Shown here piece after piece: positions 37,069 to 45,037 of a stretch of DNA of 64,000 nt (its first letter is position 1; the number at the start of each line of letters is the position of its first letter). The translations under genes and the position numbers were made by a program. The notes under the pieces were generated by a model. That model had not been told where the DNA came from. It searched no databases and saw only the letters and a program-made list of their open reading frames with translations. This DNA is from Butyrivibrio hungatei NK4A153 (GTDB lineage Bacteria > Bacillota > Clostridia > Lachnospirales > Lachnospiraceae), in the NCBI RefSeq assembly GCF_000424465.1, contig NZ_AUJY01000007.1, positions 168,680 through 232,679 on the forward strand, in the 5' to 3' direction.

Positions 37069-37461
37069 CTATTCTGAAAGCATTGCTTCAATTTCTATTT
37101 CTACAAACTGTGTAGGTCTGTTAAGTTTTGAGATCTCAACCATTGTGTTTAGCGGCTTTATATCGTGGAAGAACTCTGAATATGCTTCGCATATGCGTGC
37201 CCCCTGCGATATATCCGTCGTATAAATAAAAACTGAAAATACATCTTTGGCAGAGGCATTTGCCTGCTCCAACAGTTTGATCTGTTTTTCGAGTACGTAT
37301 TTGGTCTGCTCGTAAGCGTCTTCTCCGTAAACGGTTCCGTCAGGCTGAACAGATGTGGTTCCGCCGATTTTTATATACGGTCCTATTTTTACCATTCTGG
37401 AATATCCAACCTTTTCCTCAAGCGGAGCTCCCGAGCTATAATTTGTTCTTTCCATTTTCAT
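37069..37461 (-). CDS. RidA family imine/enamine deaminase
   Basis: 130 residues. RidA proteins hydrolyse reactive enamines and imines made by amino acid oxidation. KIGGTTSVQPDG and the C-terminal LNRPTQFVEIEIEAML match the family, though the usual catalytic Arg region near residue 105 reads KLNRPT. It is the first gene of the oxidoreductase operon, which fits a duty of clearing the imine product. The ATG at 37461 follows AGGGC; the longer frame start at 37539 crosses the leader hairpin and is rejected. Confidence 0.85.
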   Translation of the reverse strand: MKMERTNYSSGAPLEEKVGYSRMVKIGPYIKIGGTTSVQPDGTVYGEDAYEQTKYVLEKQIKLLEQANASAKDVFSVFIYTTDISQGARICEAYSEFFHDIKPLNTMVEISKLNRPTQFVEIEIEAMLSE

Positions 37462-37527
37462 ATTTTTGCCCTGCCTTTCGTAAATTTGTAATTTGTGACA
37501 AACAAGCTCAAACAGGCTATATGCCAA

Positions 37528-37561
37528 AAGGGCGCTCACACTTTTTTGTGTGAACGCCCTT
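37528..37561 (-). promoter_or_regulatory. Terminator-like hairpin in the operon leader
   Basis: AAGGGCGCTCACAC and GTGTGAACGCCCTT (14-bp arms, one wobble) around T6/A6, with TTTT after the second arm on the minus strand. It lies between the predicted promoter (37594-37621) and ridA, so it may be an attenuator rather than a gene-end terminator. Confidence 0.55.
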
Positions 37562-37593
37562 GTTCTTGCTGCGGTATGTGTTGCTTTTCGTAT

Positions 37594-37621
37594 GTTATAT
37601 CATTAAAATCCGCTCTTGCAA
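37594..37621 (-). promoter_or_regulatory. Predicted promoter of the ridA operon
   Basis: Minus strand: -35 TTGCAA (37616-37621), 16-bp spacer, -10 TATAAC (37594-37599). Transcription would start near 37587, leaving a ~125-base leader. Confidence 0.5.
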
Positions 37622-37684
37622 AACAGAAAAAGGATTTAGCTGTTAAACCAAATTGTTTAGGCAGGTGAATTTCCCATTCATTTT

Positions 37685-37713
37685 TTGACATTTACGACTG
37701 ATTGATATATCAT
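37685..37713 (+). promoter_or_regulatory. Predicted promoter of the LysR gene
   Basis: TTGACA (37685-37690), 17-bp spacer, TATCAT (37708-37713). The start would fall near 37720, ten bases before a terminator-like hairpin. Confidence 0.55.
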
Positions 37714-37729
37714 ATAAATCAGATTTGCA

Positions 37730-37764
37730 AAGGCGCACGTTTTTTTAGAACGCGCGCCTTTTTT
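37730..37764 (+). terminator. Terminator-like hairpin just after the LysR promoter
   Basis: AAGGCGCACGTT and AACGCGCGCCTT (one mismatch) followed by TTTT on the plus strand, ending 75 bases before the lysR start. No gene lies upstream on this strand, so it is either an attenuator or the end of a very short RNA. Confidence 0.55.
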
Positions 37765-37839
37765 GTACTAATTTTTATTTGATCGGTAATTATATGTATT
37801 GGTACATTGTGTAACGCAGTGCACCGCAGGGGGAATGCA

Positions 37840-38727
37840 ATGAATCAGCGCCAGTTACAATATTTTTTGGAAGTATACTCGCAGAACAGCATCACCAAGG
37901 CTGCGAACAATCTTTTTGTCACTCCACAGGGACTTAGTAAGACCATCTCAACTCTTGAAAAAGAGCTGGGTGTGCAATTGTTCAAACATAAAAGCAACAG
38001 GATCCTGCCGACCGCAGAAGCCGCGCGACTTGCAATCCACGCTAAATATATAATAGATGAATATGATGTGATAACAAACAGGCTTTTTCATGAAAAATCT
38101 GCCGTAAAGACTGTTACAATATACTGTTCTTATGATGTTCCGCAACTTATATCAGCATCTTTTTTCAGAGAGTTTAATAAAGACTTTCCGAACATAAGGA
38201 TAAATATAAAAGAATATCCCGATGACTATGCTCTTAAAAAAGTTGAAAATAATGAAGTTGAACTGGCCATACTTCCCGGCCCGTTCAACCCTCACAAAAT
38301 TTCTTATACTCATTTGTGTACGGAATCTTTTTGTCTTGTTGTAAGTAAAACGCATCCTTTGGCGCAATATGATTCCGTTCCTTTTGCAAAAATTGCAAAC
38401 GAATCGCTTGTTATAAAGGATTCTTCATCCTTCACAAGCATAAACCAGATCTATACTTTTCTCGGCTCAAAGAACGCACCAAGCATCATTCTTGAAACTT
38501 CCGATGTTCATCTCATTCATCAAATGGCCGAGGATTCTCAGATTGTTGGCATCAGTCTCATGTATCTCGCCCGCAAGATCCGCTCAGACAAGATAAAGGT
38601 CATTCCTTTCGACGAAGACTGGCTCTCCAAGAAGCTGTTCATCGTCCACAACAAGAATAACATTCTCAGCAATGAGGCGCTGCTGTTTGAGGAAGCTATC
38701 ACAAAATTCTTCAGATCAGGTAACTGA
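37840..38727 (+). CDS. LysR family transcriptional regulator
   Basis: 295 residues. N-terminal winged helix (LQYFLEVYSQNSITKAANNLFVTPQGLSKTISTLEKELG, read in pieces) and a periplasmic-binding-like effector domain (~90-290). Divergent from the RidA/oxidase operon, hence its likely regulator; the effector may be the imported substrate or its imine. GGGGGA seven bases before the ATG at 37840; the frame opening at 37807 is less likely. Confidence 0.9.
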   Translation: MNQRQLQYFLEVYSQNSITKAANNLFVTPQGLSKTISTLEKELGVQLFKHKSNRILPTAEAARLAIHAKYIIDEYDVITNRLFHEKSAVKTVTIYCSYDVPQLISASFFREFNKDFPNIRINIKEYPDDYALKKVENNEVELAILPGPFNPHKISYTHLCTESFCLVVSKTHPLAQYDSVPFAKIANESLVIKDSSSFTSINQIYTFLGSKNAPSIILETSDVHLIHQMAEDSQIVGISLMYLARKIRSDKIKVIPFDEDWLSKKLFIVHNKNNILSNEALLFEEAITKFFRSGN

Positions 38728-38772
38728 TGTGATCACAGGATCTTTTTCAACCCGTATGTCCTGATATCTGTA
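38716..38772 (-). pseudogene. C-terminal tail remnant of a SEDS (FtsW-like) paralogue
   Basis: The minus strand reads SIYRYQDIRVEKDPVITS then VT and a stop, directly after an in-frame TAG. The intact SEDS gene at 43126 ends LSIYRYQDIRVEKEPVTTLLA. The identity at both DNA and protein level over ~45 bases shows that the end of a related gene was left here. It overlaps the last bases of lysR. Confidence 0.75.
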
Positions 38773-38784
38773 GATTGATTCATA

Positions 38785-39375
38785 CTACACAGTCTGGGAG
38801 GTTTCTGAATAATATTCTTCAAGAAACCCATGCATAAATTCATGTCTCTTTTGCGCCATATCAATTGCAGCATCAGTATTCAATTCATCCTTTAAAAGGA
38901 GGAGCTTATCGTAAAAATGCTTTATGGAATCTGACAATGGTCTTCCAACTTTCCCACCATAGGCAAATGTTCTGGCAATCCCTATAGCTCCGATAGCATC
39001 AAGTCTGTCGGCGTCCTGAACAATCATCCCCTCCAGTGTTTCAGGTCTTTTTCCTCTGTTGTGACTAAAAGACACAGAATTGATTGTTCTGCAAACCTCT
39101 TCTATCGTTTCTAATGTCAAGCCCTTTTGTTCCATAAATGACCTGGCATTCAAATTGTGTTCTGTATTGAAAAGCTTATGATCATCAGCGTCATGTAGTA
39201 ATGCCGCCAGCAAAGAAACAAAGCTATCTGCGCCGGAATACTTTTCCAAAATCATCTGCGTATTGTGATATACACGCATCGTGTGATCTGCTCCATGACC
39301 ATCCGAGTTTCCTGCAAACAGCTCTTTAACATAGTCGATTGCATCACTGATTATCGTATCTTGTCCCGTTACCAT
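38785..39375 (-). CDS. HD domain phosphohydrolase
   Basis: 196 residues. HGADHTMRVYHN near residue 27 and LLHDADD near 62, with a later D in VQDADRLDAIGAIGI, give the metal-binding H...HD...D pattern of YedJ-type HD hydrolases. Substrate unknown (nucleotide-like phosphoesters are usual). GGAG seven bases before the ATG. Confidence 0.85.
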   Translation of the reverse strand: MVTGQDTIISDAIDYVKELFAGNSDGHGADHTMRVYHNTQMILEKYSGADSFVSLLAALLHDADDHKLFNTEHNLNARSFMEQKGLTLETIEEVCRTINSVSFSHNRGKRPETLEGMIVQDADRLDAIGAIGIARTFAYGGKVGRPLSDSIKHFYDKLLLLKDELNTDAAIDMAQKRHEFMHGFLEEYYSETSQTV

Positions 39376-39423
39376 GATTTATCTCCATTTATAATAAGGA
39401 TTCTATTTACCTCACCAGCGCAA

Positions 39424-39522
39424 CAAAACTGGAAGTTATCGACAAGCCCATCTTCTTGAACTAGCGTTCAAGAAGCATCCCTCGCTCTAAATAGCTCGGT
39501 CAACTGGAAATTGTCTATAATT
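39424..39522. repeat. Imperfect direct repeats flanking a perfect hairpin
   Basis: AAACTGGAAGTTATCGAC-like sequence near 39424 recurs near 39503 as CAACTGGAAATTGTCTA; between them lies CTTCTTGAAC-TAGC-GTTCAAGAAG (39452-39475), a perfect 10-bp stem with no T-run. It sits just downstream of the DUF3784 gene. Confidence 0.5.
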
Positions 39523-39524
39523 AA

Positions 39525-39863
39525 TCATTTCAGCAAATACTTTTCAAATGCTTTATGGGCATCTATATGGGTATCTTTAAAAAACAAAAAACACCAAATA
39601 ATGAAAGTTGGAATAGCCATATATGGTGATAAAACATATGAAAGAACTGTCCCTCCCAGCATTAAAGCTGACCATATAAAGCATTGATTTCTTATATCAC
39701 GGGAAATAGCTGCTCTATCATACATAGCCTGTTCTTCATCCGAAAAAGTATTAAATCCTGCAACAAATTTAGTTGCCTTTTCTTTGAATATTCCAAATAA
39801 CAATCCTACTATTGCAAATGGCATAACCAATACTCCACACATATAGGCTCCAATATTCATCAT
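39525..39863 (-). CDS. DUF3784-like small membrane protein
   Basis: 112 residues, three hydrophobic segments (~5-25, ~60-80, ~82-98). FKEKATKFVAGFNTFSDEEQAMYDRAAISRDIRN between the first two (read in pieces) is the pattern of the DUF3784 family, common in Firmicutes and without known function. ATGs at 39863 and 39860 are equally usable with GGGAGG. Confidence 0.7.
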   Translation of the reverse strand: MMNIGAYMCGVLVMPFAIVGLLFGIFKEKATKFVAGFNTFSDEEQAMYDRAAISRDIRNQCFIWSALMLGGTVLSYVLSPYMAIPTFIIWCFLFFKDTHIDAHKAFEKYLLK

Positions 39864-39908
39864 ATCCTCCCTACAAATTCCGATTTGTTGCTCTCTTTTT
39901 TAACCTGA

Positions 39909-40135
39909 GCATATAAAAAGAACTTTTTCAATCATTTTATATGTGTTTGGTTGAATCTAAATATTTGCCAGGCATATAAATCCTGACTATCCCTAGCATT
40001 TTATATGTATTTTTGCATTAACTCCACGGTCAAACAACATATAAAACACTCTCCAGCATCAATATTTATATGCTTTTGTCATAGAAAATGCCAGGAAAAA
40101 GCATATAAAATTGAACATTCTAAATCTTTTATAGC
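39909..40135. repeat. Array of 4 palindromic units, ~64-bp period
   Basis: GCATATAAA / TTTATATGT pairs with 18-19 bases between, repeated with first arms at 39909, 39972, 40037 and 40101 (steps 63, 65, 64). The fourth right arm is degenerate (TTTATAGCT). Units 2 and 4 are also preceded by GCCAGG. The motif is unrelated to the CACCGTACAG arrays but the design is alike. The 39864-40200 gap has no gene. Confidence 0.8.
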
Positions 40136-40200
40136 TAGAAAGCTCAAGATTTCTAAGCCATCCTTCATCATCGCCCCAAAGCCTCATCAGCTTTGATTTT

Positions 40201-40436
40201 TTAAACAAATTCCTTTGCGTAATAATGTATGCAAAGCCAATTTTCAAAAGTCTCACCTGTAAGTCCGGCAAACTTCTTGCCTGCTTCGTTCTCACAAAAA
40301 ATACCAATCAGAACATTCTCTGATTGCTCGCGATTACTAAGTTTATACTCCTTTAGCATTTCTAATATATCCCTAAAATATCAAGCTCATCTCCGTCTTT
40401 GGTAATTCTAAATTTCATGTCGTCATTCTTTTGCAT
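40201..40436 (-). pseudogene. Frameshifted small gene of unknown function
   Basis: Frame 1 starts at ATG 40436 behind GAGG (six bases) and reads MQKNDDMKFRITKDGDELDILGIY before a stop. The -1 frame continues at the same point with ILEMLKEYKLSNREQSENV and on to ENWLCIHYYAKEFV, stop at 40201. Joined, they would give a ~78-residue soluble protein. I do not recognise the family. A real frameshift mutation is more likely than recoding because no slippery heptamer is present. Confidence 0.6.
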
Positions 40437-40486
40437 TAGTTGCCTCTACTATCTCCTATCATCTTTAGTCCTCTATAAACCTGAAG

Positions 40487-41017
40487 TCATACGGCTGTAG
40501 CCTCTCCACGAAAGATTACAGATACATGAGTAATCTTGTTTTCTGGATCTGGGTATTCCTTCTCGAAATGCATCCCTATAGATTCTGCAGTCTTATAAGA
40601 ACCGACATTTGTATATTTGCAATATGAATAGAGTGCAGGATAATCCGTGTTAGCAAATGCCCAGTCTCGTACAGCAGCTGCTGCCTCCTTAGCATAGCCT
40701 TTACGCTGATGATCTGCGCGAATGTGATAACCAATCTCAGGGAGCATCTCACCTTCAATATTCTGAAGTGTCAATCCACAGTCACCAATCATATCCCTGG
40801 TATCTTTCAAACATACAGCCCACAGTCCAAAACCGTTATCACGATATCGGTTCATATTTCTTTCGATCCAATCGCTGACTCTTTTCTCGTCAAAAGTATA
40901 TGGATAATGCAGCATGATGTCTCTATCAGCAAGGACTTTATATAATGCATCAAAATCATCAATGTTCATTTCCCTAAGAAACAATCTGTCTGTTTCCAAT
41001 ATAATTCGTTGTTCCAT
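40487..41017 (-). CDS. GNAT N-acetyltransferase (RimJ/RimL-like)
   Basis: 176 residues. ETDRLFLREMNIDDFDALYKVLAD at the start and the acetyl-CoA loop HQRKGYAKEAAAAVRDWAF near residue 103 mark the ribosomal-protein/aminoglycoside acetyltransferase-like GNAT group. Substrate unknown. AGGAGG before the ATG. Confidence 0.85.
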   Translation of the reverse strand: MEQRIILETDRLFLREMNIDDFDALYKVLADRDIMLHYPYTFDEKRVSDWIERNMNRYRDNGFGLWAVCLKDTRDMIGDCGLTLQNIEGEMLPEIGYHIRADHQRKGYAKEAAAAVRDWAFANTDYPALYSYCKYTNVGSYKTAESIGMHFEKEYPDPENKITHVSVIFRGEATAV

Positions 41018-41081
41018 TTATGTCCCTCCTATTGTAGCCAAATTATTCTTCAAACACCGATTTGCATATATAAGCCTTACG

Positions 41082-41291
41082 CTATAACCAATAATTTAAA
41101 GTATACATATTCCCGCTATTCTCTTCAATTATAGATAAAAGAAAACCCCCTGATAAAATCTGGATTTTTAAATCTGCCCCTATCACAACTATTACGTATT
41201 TAGGCAGTATGTTTCCAGCTTTCTTAGCATAGAGGCAGGCAAAATCAAATATAGCTCGTATTGGTTCGATGCCCCAGTCCCATAAATCAAT
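41082..41291 (-). pseudogene. Possible gene remnant (open frame without start)
   Basis: A 69-codon open frame bounded by stops reads IEPIRAIFDFACLYAKKAG ... LPKYVIVVIGADLKIQIL. Composition looks protein-like but there is no usable start codon at its head and I do not recognise it. It occupies most of the otherwise empty 41018-41487 gap; chance is possible. Confidence 0.25.
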
Positions 41292-41300
41292 TTAAGTAAT

Positions 41301-41337
41301 AAAAAAGCAGGCAAAGAAAAAATCTTTGTCTGCTTTG
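41301..41337 (-). terminator. Terminator downstream of the XRE-AbrB gene
   Basis: Minus strand AAAGCAGACAAAG and CTTTGCCTGCTTT (one mismatch) followed by TTTTTA; ~150 bases after the stop codon. Confidence 0.75.
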
Positions 41338-41487
41338 ACGTCCATATTTTGAAATTATAATAGATAAATTGCCTTGCATTTGGCTAAACTTATCTTGCTA
41401 AAGATATTAACACTCTATGGATTAATTTTGCAATGTATTTTATACAAAAATTTATTATTTTATTTGTTTTTTCTACAAACAATTATT

Positions 41488-41922
41488 CTATGCCTTATCT
41501 GTAGCATTTCGTGCACTCTTAATAAGATCAAGGAGCCCTTTTTCTTTGATAATGGCTATTCCCTCGCCTTCGCTTCCGAGTACGATAAGGTTGTCACCGG
41601 GATTTATGTCAAAAATCTTTCTGGCTTTCGCAGGAATCACAATCTGCCCCTTATCTCCCACTTTCACCATTCCAAATATATGCTTTCCCTTTGGCGGAAC
41701 TTCTAATCCCATATTCTCTGTTTTTTCTTTGTCATAATTAAGAAGATCGTCGATACTTACAGAAAAAACATTGGCGATATTACTGCACTTTTCAATATCG
41801 GGAAGTGATTCTCCCGTTTCATATTTTGACAACGTCTGCCTTGATACTCCAATCTTTTCCGCAAGTTCTTCCTGCGACATATTATATAGTTTTCTAAGTT
41901 CTACAAGGTTATCATTAAACAT
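41488..41922 (-). CDS. XRE helix-turn-helix fused to AbrB/SpoVT domain
   Basis: 144 residues. Residues ~1-66 form a Cro/CI-type helix-turn-helix (MSQEELAEKIGVSRQTLSKYETGESLPD); ~90-140 form a swapped-hairpin AbrB domain (VKVGDKGQIVIPAKARKIFDINPGD). Both can bind DNA, so this is a two-headed regulator, typical of Clostridia. It follows the acyltransferase gene by ten bases. GGGGAG precedes ATG 41922; the longer frame start at 42027 overlaps the upstream gene. Confidence 0.85.
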   Translation of the reverse strand: MFNDNLVELRKLYNMSQEELAEKIGVSRQTLSKYETGESLPDIEKCSNIANVFSVSIDDLLNYDKEKTENMGLEVPPKGKHIFGMVKVGDKGQIVIPAKARKIFDINPGDNLIVLGSEGEGIAIIKEKGLLDLIKSARNATDKA

Positions 41923-41932
41923 AAACTCCCCT

Positions 41933-43000
41933 TTACTTTTTAGCGCTGATTCCAAGTACCGCCCACCTAAAGAACGGAATCCTAGAAATAATCGCATATA
42001 ATCCGTATCCGCCCGCAAAACCTGCAATAAGGCTTAGGATATATGCTGCCAAAGGCGAGATCAACCCCGCTTTTGCCGGGAAAAGGGCTACAGCTGAAAT
42101 GCCCAGATAATGAAAAACATACAAACCGAAACTATGCGTGCTCATCCATTTGGTAAACTTCGTTTCGCTGTCAAAAAATCTTGCAAATCCGCCAAGTATG
42201 GCAAGACATGCAAAGTAGCTGTAAAACAAGAACAAAGGTGACCTATTTACGGGCTTATCCGCATAATTCCGGCCAAAGTATTTTATACAAAACGCCGCAC
42301 CAAGCGCTATAGCTACAGGGCAAAAAAGCCCAAACCATTTTTTTAATATATCAATCACTTTGTCATGAGAAAAAACATAATATCCCGTAATGAAAGCTGT
42401 AAAATAAAGGCCGAACCTGTAAACGCAGATAATAGGTGTGTTCAGTATCTGTCCCGCTCCGTAAAAGGCTAATGATAAAAGAATAAGCGCCGGAAGATTT
42501 GTCTTTTTTCCTATGTTCAGAAGACGGTTCTTTTCAATCTTTCTGATAAGAATAAGTACCATGGAAAAGAGCCACAACACCTGAATATACCAAAGCACTC
42601 CGATTCCCGATGCAAGCATTATCAGGTACTTGATAACCGCTGGAATATCCATGCTTCCCGCATCACCGAATGACATGTTGATATAGCCTTGAATAAACTG
42701 AAACGCAACAAGGCCTATCGTGCATGGAACAAGGAGCCTTGTTGTTCTGCTTCTAATAAACTCTTTGTCAGTATGTTTGTCCAGATAAAGCTTCGCGCTT
42801 ATACCTGACACAATAAACAGGATTGCCATGAACCACGGGAAAACGATGTACATATACACATCATAATACTGCACCTCAAGGCTCGTAATCTTGCCAAGGG
42901 TCCCAGCGATGCCCTCACCGTTATACATGTAGAGAACATGGAAAAAAACAACCAATACAACTGTAACCCATCTGATGTTGTCCAAGTATGATTTCCTCAT
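41933..43000 (-). CDS. Membrane acyltransferase (acyltransferase 3 family)
   Basis: 355 residues, ten hydrophobic helices. The opening MRKSYLDNIRWVTVVLVVFFH has the Asp-Asn-Ile-Arg and helix-end His of family 3 acyltransferases, which O-acylate sugars or lipids at the membrane. Target unknown. In an operon with the downstream XRE-AbrB regulator. Confidence 0.82.
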   Translation of the reverse strand: MRKSYLDNIRWVTVVLVVFFHVLYMYNGEGIAGTLGKITSLEVQYYDVYMYIVFPWFMAILFIVSGISAKLYLDKHTDKEFIRSRTTRLLVPCTIGLVAFQFIQGYINMSFGDAGSMDIPAVIKYLIMLASGIGVLWYIQVLWLFSMVLILIRKIEKNRLLNIGKKTNLPALILLSLAFYGAGQILNTPIICVYRFGLYFTAFITGYYVFSHDKVIDILKKWFGLFCPVAIALGAAFCIKYFGRNYADKPVNRSPLFLFYSYFACLAILGGFARFFDSETKFTKWMSTHSFGLYVFHYLGISAVALFPAKAGLISPLAAYILSLIAGFAGGYGLYAIISRIPFFRWAVLGISAKK

Positions 43001-43125
43001 ATTTATCCCACCTTTGCTAAATATTTTAACATTATATTAGATCCGGTAAATATGAAAAACCACCAACTTTTGTTGTCAAAAATTGATGGTTTGTGTTAAG
43101 GATAGTTGCAGAAGTTTTATTCTGA

Positions 43126-44517
43126 TTATGCCAATAATGTGGTTACAGGCTCTTTTTCCACGCGGATGTCCTGGTATCTGTAAATTGACAGGACAAGGCC
43201 GAGGAGGATGTAGCCGGCCATGATATCGTTGACGCCGAGACTGAAAAATGGAAGTGTAGTCGCCGCCAGCGGAAGAAAGCCGAATACGATCATAATGTTT
43301 GAAACAACCTGTACTGCTATTACAATACCACAACTGCATCCAACTATAGATCCAAGAATGTTTTTCTGCTTTATGGAAATACTGAATACGTAAACCGCAA
43401 GAGCGATCAAGCTGATTATTATCACTGCAACAGCCAATTTGCCACATGTTGCGGCTATTGTAGCCAGTATGTAATCAGCCAATGACTCCGACATGTTTTG
43501 TGCGACCTCAATCGCGCTTTCGCTTTTTCCTATGAAACGGCTTCTTAGAAAAATATTATCCAGGCATCTATTAATATAATTCATATACTCCGCGTCAGTT
43601 GTATCAACACTGCCGAAAGTCAGTCCATAATGCAAAAGCCATATCTTTAAACGCATCTTTTGATAATCACTTGAATTCATAATACGCAGAATAAACAATG
43701 CCAAACTCGCAGCAAAGCCAATTCCCATTCCGGTCAATACTTTTAGATTATTAACTCTGTACCAGTTCTTATTAAGTGCAATCATAAAAAGTATACTCTC
43801 TGAAAACAGCATAAATATTGCAAAAGGCAATGTTATGTCACCGTATATCCTTGCTGAAACCACAGGTGCAATCATCCATAAAAAGATCTTGAACAGTGCG
43901 TCGACACCCTTGTTTCTATAGTCATACAATATTCCCGCAAACATAGGTAAATACATTAAAAACAAAGCCCGTGATGAAAAAGTCAAACCACGGATACAAA
44001 GAAACCATGTAACTCCATTAATTTGCCATCCAAAAAAATAAAAGGAAACTGTCATCAATATCAAAAACACTGCAGCGATCTTACAGCTTCTTCCTGCAAG
44101 AATTGTATAATCCAAGCGATAAACTATAATCATCGCCACCAATCCCAATAAAACAGTAAATATCTTCCCAAATAAAAAAGGTCTGACATAGTCACCATTT
44201 GTAATATTACCTGAATCCATCGCGAAATACATAAGATACATAACTCCCACACTGAGAATGCTTATGTAAATAACATACAGCAAAAACTTCCATTCCAAAC
44301 GAGGTCTGTGTATGCGGTCAAGATCAACTCCCACGCTCACGGGATCGCCCATCTCTTTCACCGCCTGCAATACCGCACTATCATGATCCATGCCTTTCTT
44401 TTGTAAACCTTCGGCGCGATCCTCGATATGCGCCTTTAATTCATTACTTGCAAATTCTCTTGCTGTCTTATCACGGATCTGGTTCTTAATTTCAGCCAAG
44501 TACTCTTCAATTCCCAT
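43126..44517 (-). CDS. SEDS (FtsW/RodA/SpoVE-like) protein with permease-prefix domain
   Basis: 463 residues. Residues ~1-70 are a helical prefix (EYLAEIKNQIRDKTAREF...EMGDPVSVGVDLDRIHRP) of the kind encoded beside PadR regulators; ~85-460 have ~10 membrane helices ending in IMIVFGFLPLAATTLPFFSLG, a SEDS signature. SEDS proteins polymerise glycan strands of peptidoglycan, but this divergent member may not. The ATG at 44517 follows GAGGAG; the one at 44547 is upstream of that site. Directly downstream of a PadR gene. Confidence 0.78.
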   Translation of the reverse strand: MGIEEYLAEIKNQIRDKTAREFASNELKAHIEDRAEGLQKKGMDHDSAVLQAVKEMGDPVSVGVDLDRIHRPRLEWKFLLYVIYISILSVGVMYLMYFAMDSGNITNGDYVRPFLFGKIFTVLLGLVAMIIVYRLDYTILAGRSCKIAAVFLILMTVSFYFFGWQINGVTWFLCIRGLTFSSRALFLMYLPMFAGILYDYRNKGVDALFKIFLWMIAPVVSARIYGDITLPFAIFMLFSESILFMIALNKNWYRVNNLKVLTGMGIGFAASLALFILRIMNSSDYQKMRLKIWLLHYGLTFGSVDTTDAEYMNYINRCLDNIFLRSRFIGKSESAIEVAQNMSESLADYILATIAATCGKLAVAVIIISLIALAVYVFSISIKQKNILGSIVGCSCGIVIAVQVVSNIMIVFGFLPLAATTLPFFSLGVNDIMAGYILLGLVLSIYRYQDIRVEKEPVTTLLA

Positions 44518-44574
44518 TATGTCTGTCTCCTCTCTAGCTAAGTACAATGTCTCATTGCTTTTATCAATGCGACA

Positions 44575-44907
44575 TCACACCGATAGTGCCAGTACATTTG
44601 CAACCGCCGCAGTATACGTGTCCCATTCTTCAAGTTTGCTTTTCAGAAACTTTTTTCCCTCACCTGTTATGGAGTAATATTTTCTTACTTTTCCATAGCC
44701 GGCTTTCTCATACGACACGAGATATTTCTTTGATTCCAGCGAATGCAAAAGAGGATAAAGCGTACCGACCTTAAGTTCAAAGACATTTTGCGATCTCTCG
44801 CTAAGTGTCTCGATCATTTCATATCCGTACATGTCTTTTTCCGAAAGCAATTTGAGCAGCATCGTGCCCATGCTTCCGGATAATAACGTCTTATCTATAG
44901 TATTCAT
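44575..44907 (-). CDS. PadR family transcriptional regulator
   Basis: 110 residues. SEKDMYGYEMIETLSERSQNVFELKVGTLYPLLHSLESKKYLVSYEK (in pieces) is the PadR winged helix, and the C-terminal helix is the short dimerisation arm of PadR-s2 proteins. It probably represses itself and the SEDS gene 58 bases downstream through the ATATCGAT boxes ahead of it. AGGAGG before the ATG. Confidence 0.9.
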   Translation of the reverse strand: MNTIDKTLLSGSMGTMLLKLLSEKDMYGYEMIETLSERSQNVFELKVGTLYPLLHSLESKKYLVSYEKAGYGKVRKYYSITGEGKKFLKSKLEEWDTYTAAVANVLALSV

Positions 44908-44921
44908 CGCAGCATTCCTCC

Positions 44922-44977
44922 TATATCGATTATCAATGTATATCGATAGTCAATATTCTATATCGATATTCGATATA
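44922..44977 (-). promoter_or_regulatory. PadR operator cluster
   Basis: Three TATATCGAT boxes at 44922-44930, 44939-44948 and 44959-44977 (the last a palindrome TATATCGATATTCGATATA), spaced ~17-20 bp, directly upstream of the padR-like start codon. Confidence 0.7.
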
Positions 44978-45037
44978 AGTCAATATGCTGCATCTGTTTG
45001 TTTTTTATTAAATTGCTTCTTGTTAAAAAATTACTGA

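Noticed and set aside
40059..40307. 82-codon minus-strand ORF
   Set aside because: Overlaps the palindromic array and runs through the frameshifted gene in the wrong frame.
43076..43447. 123-codon minus-strand ORF
   Set aside because: Another frame of the SEDS gene; no family features and Cys/Gly/Arg-rich.
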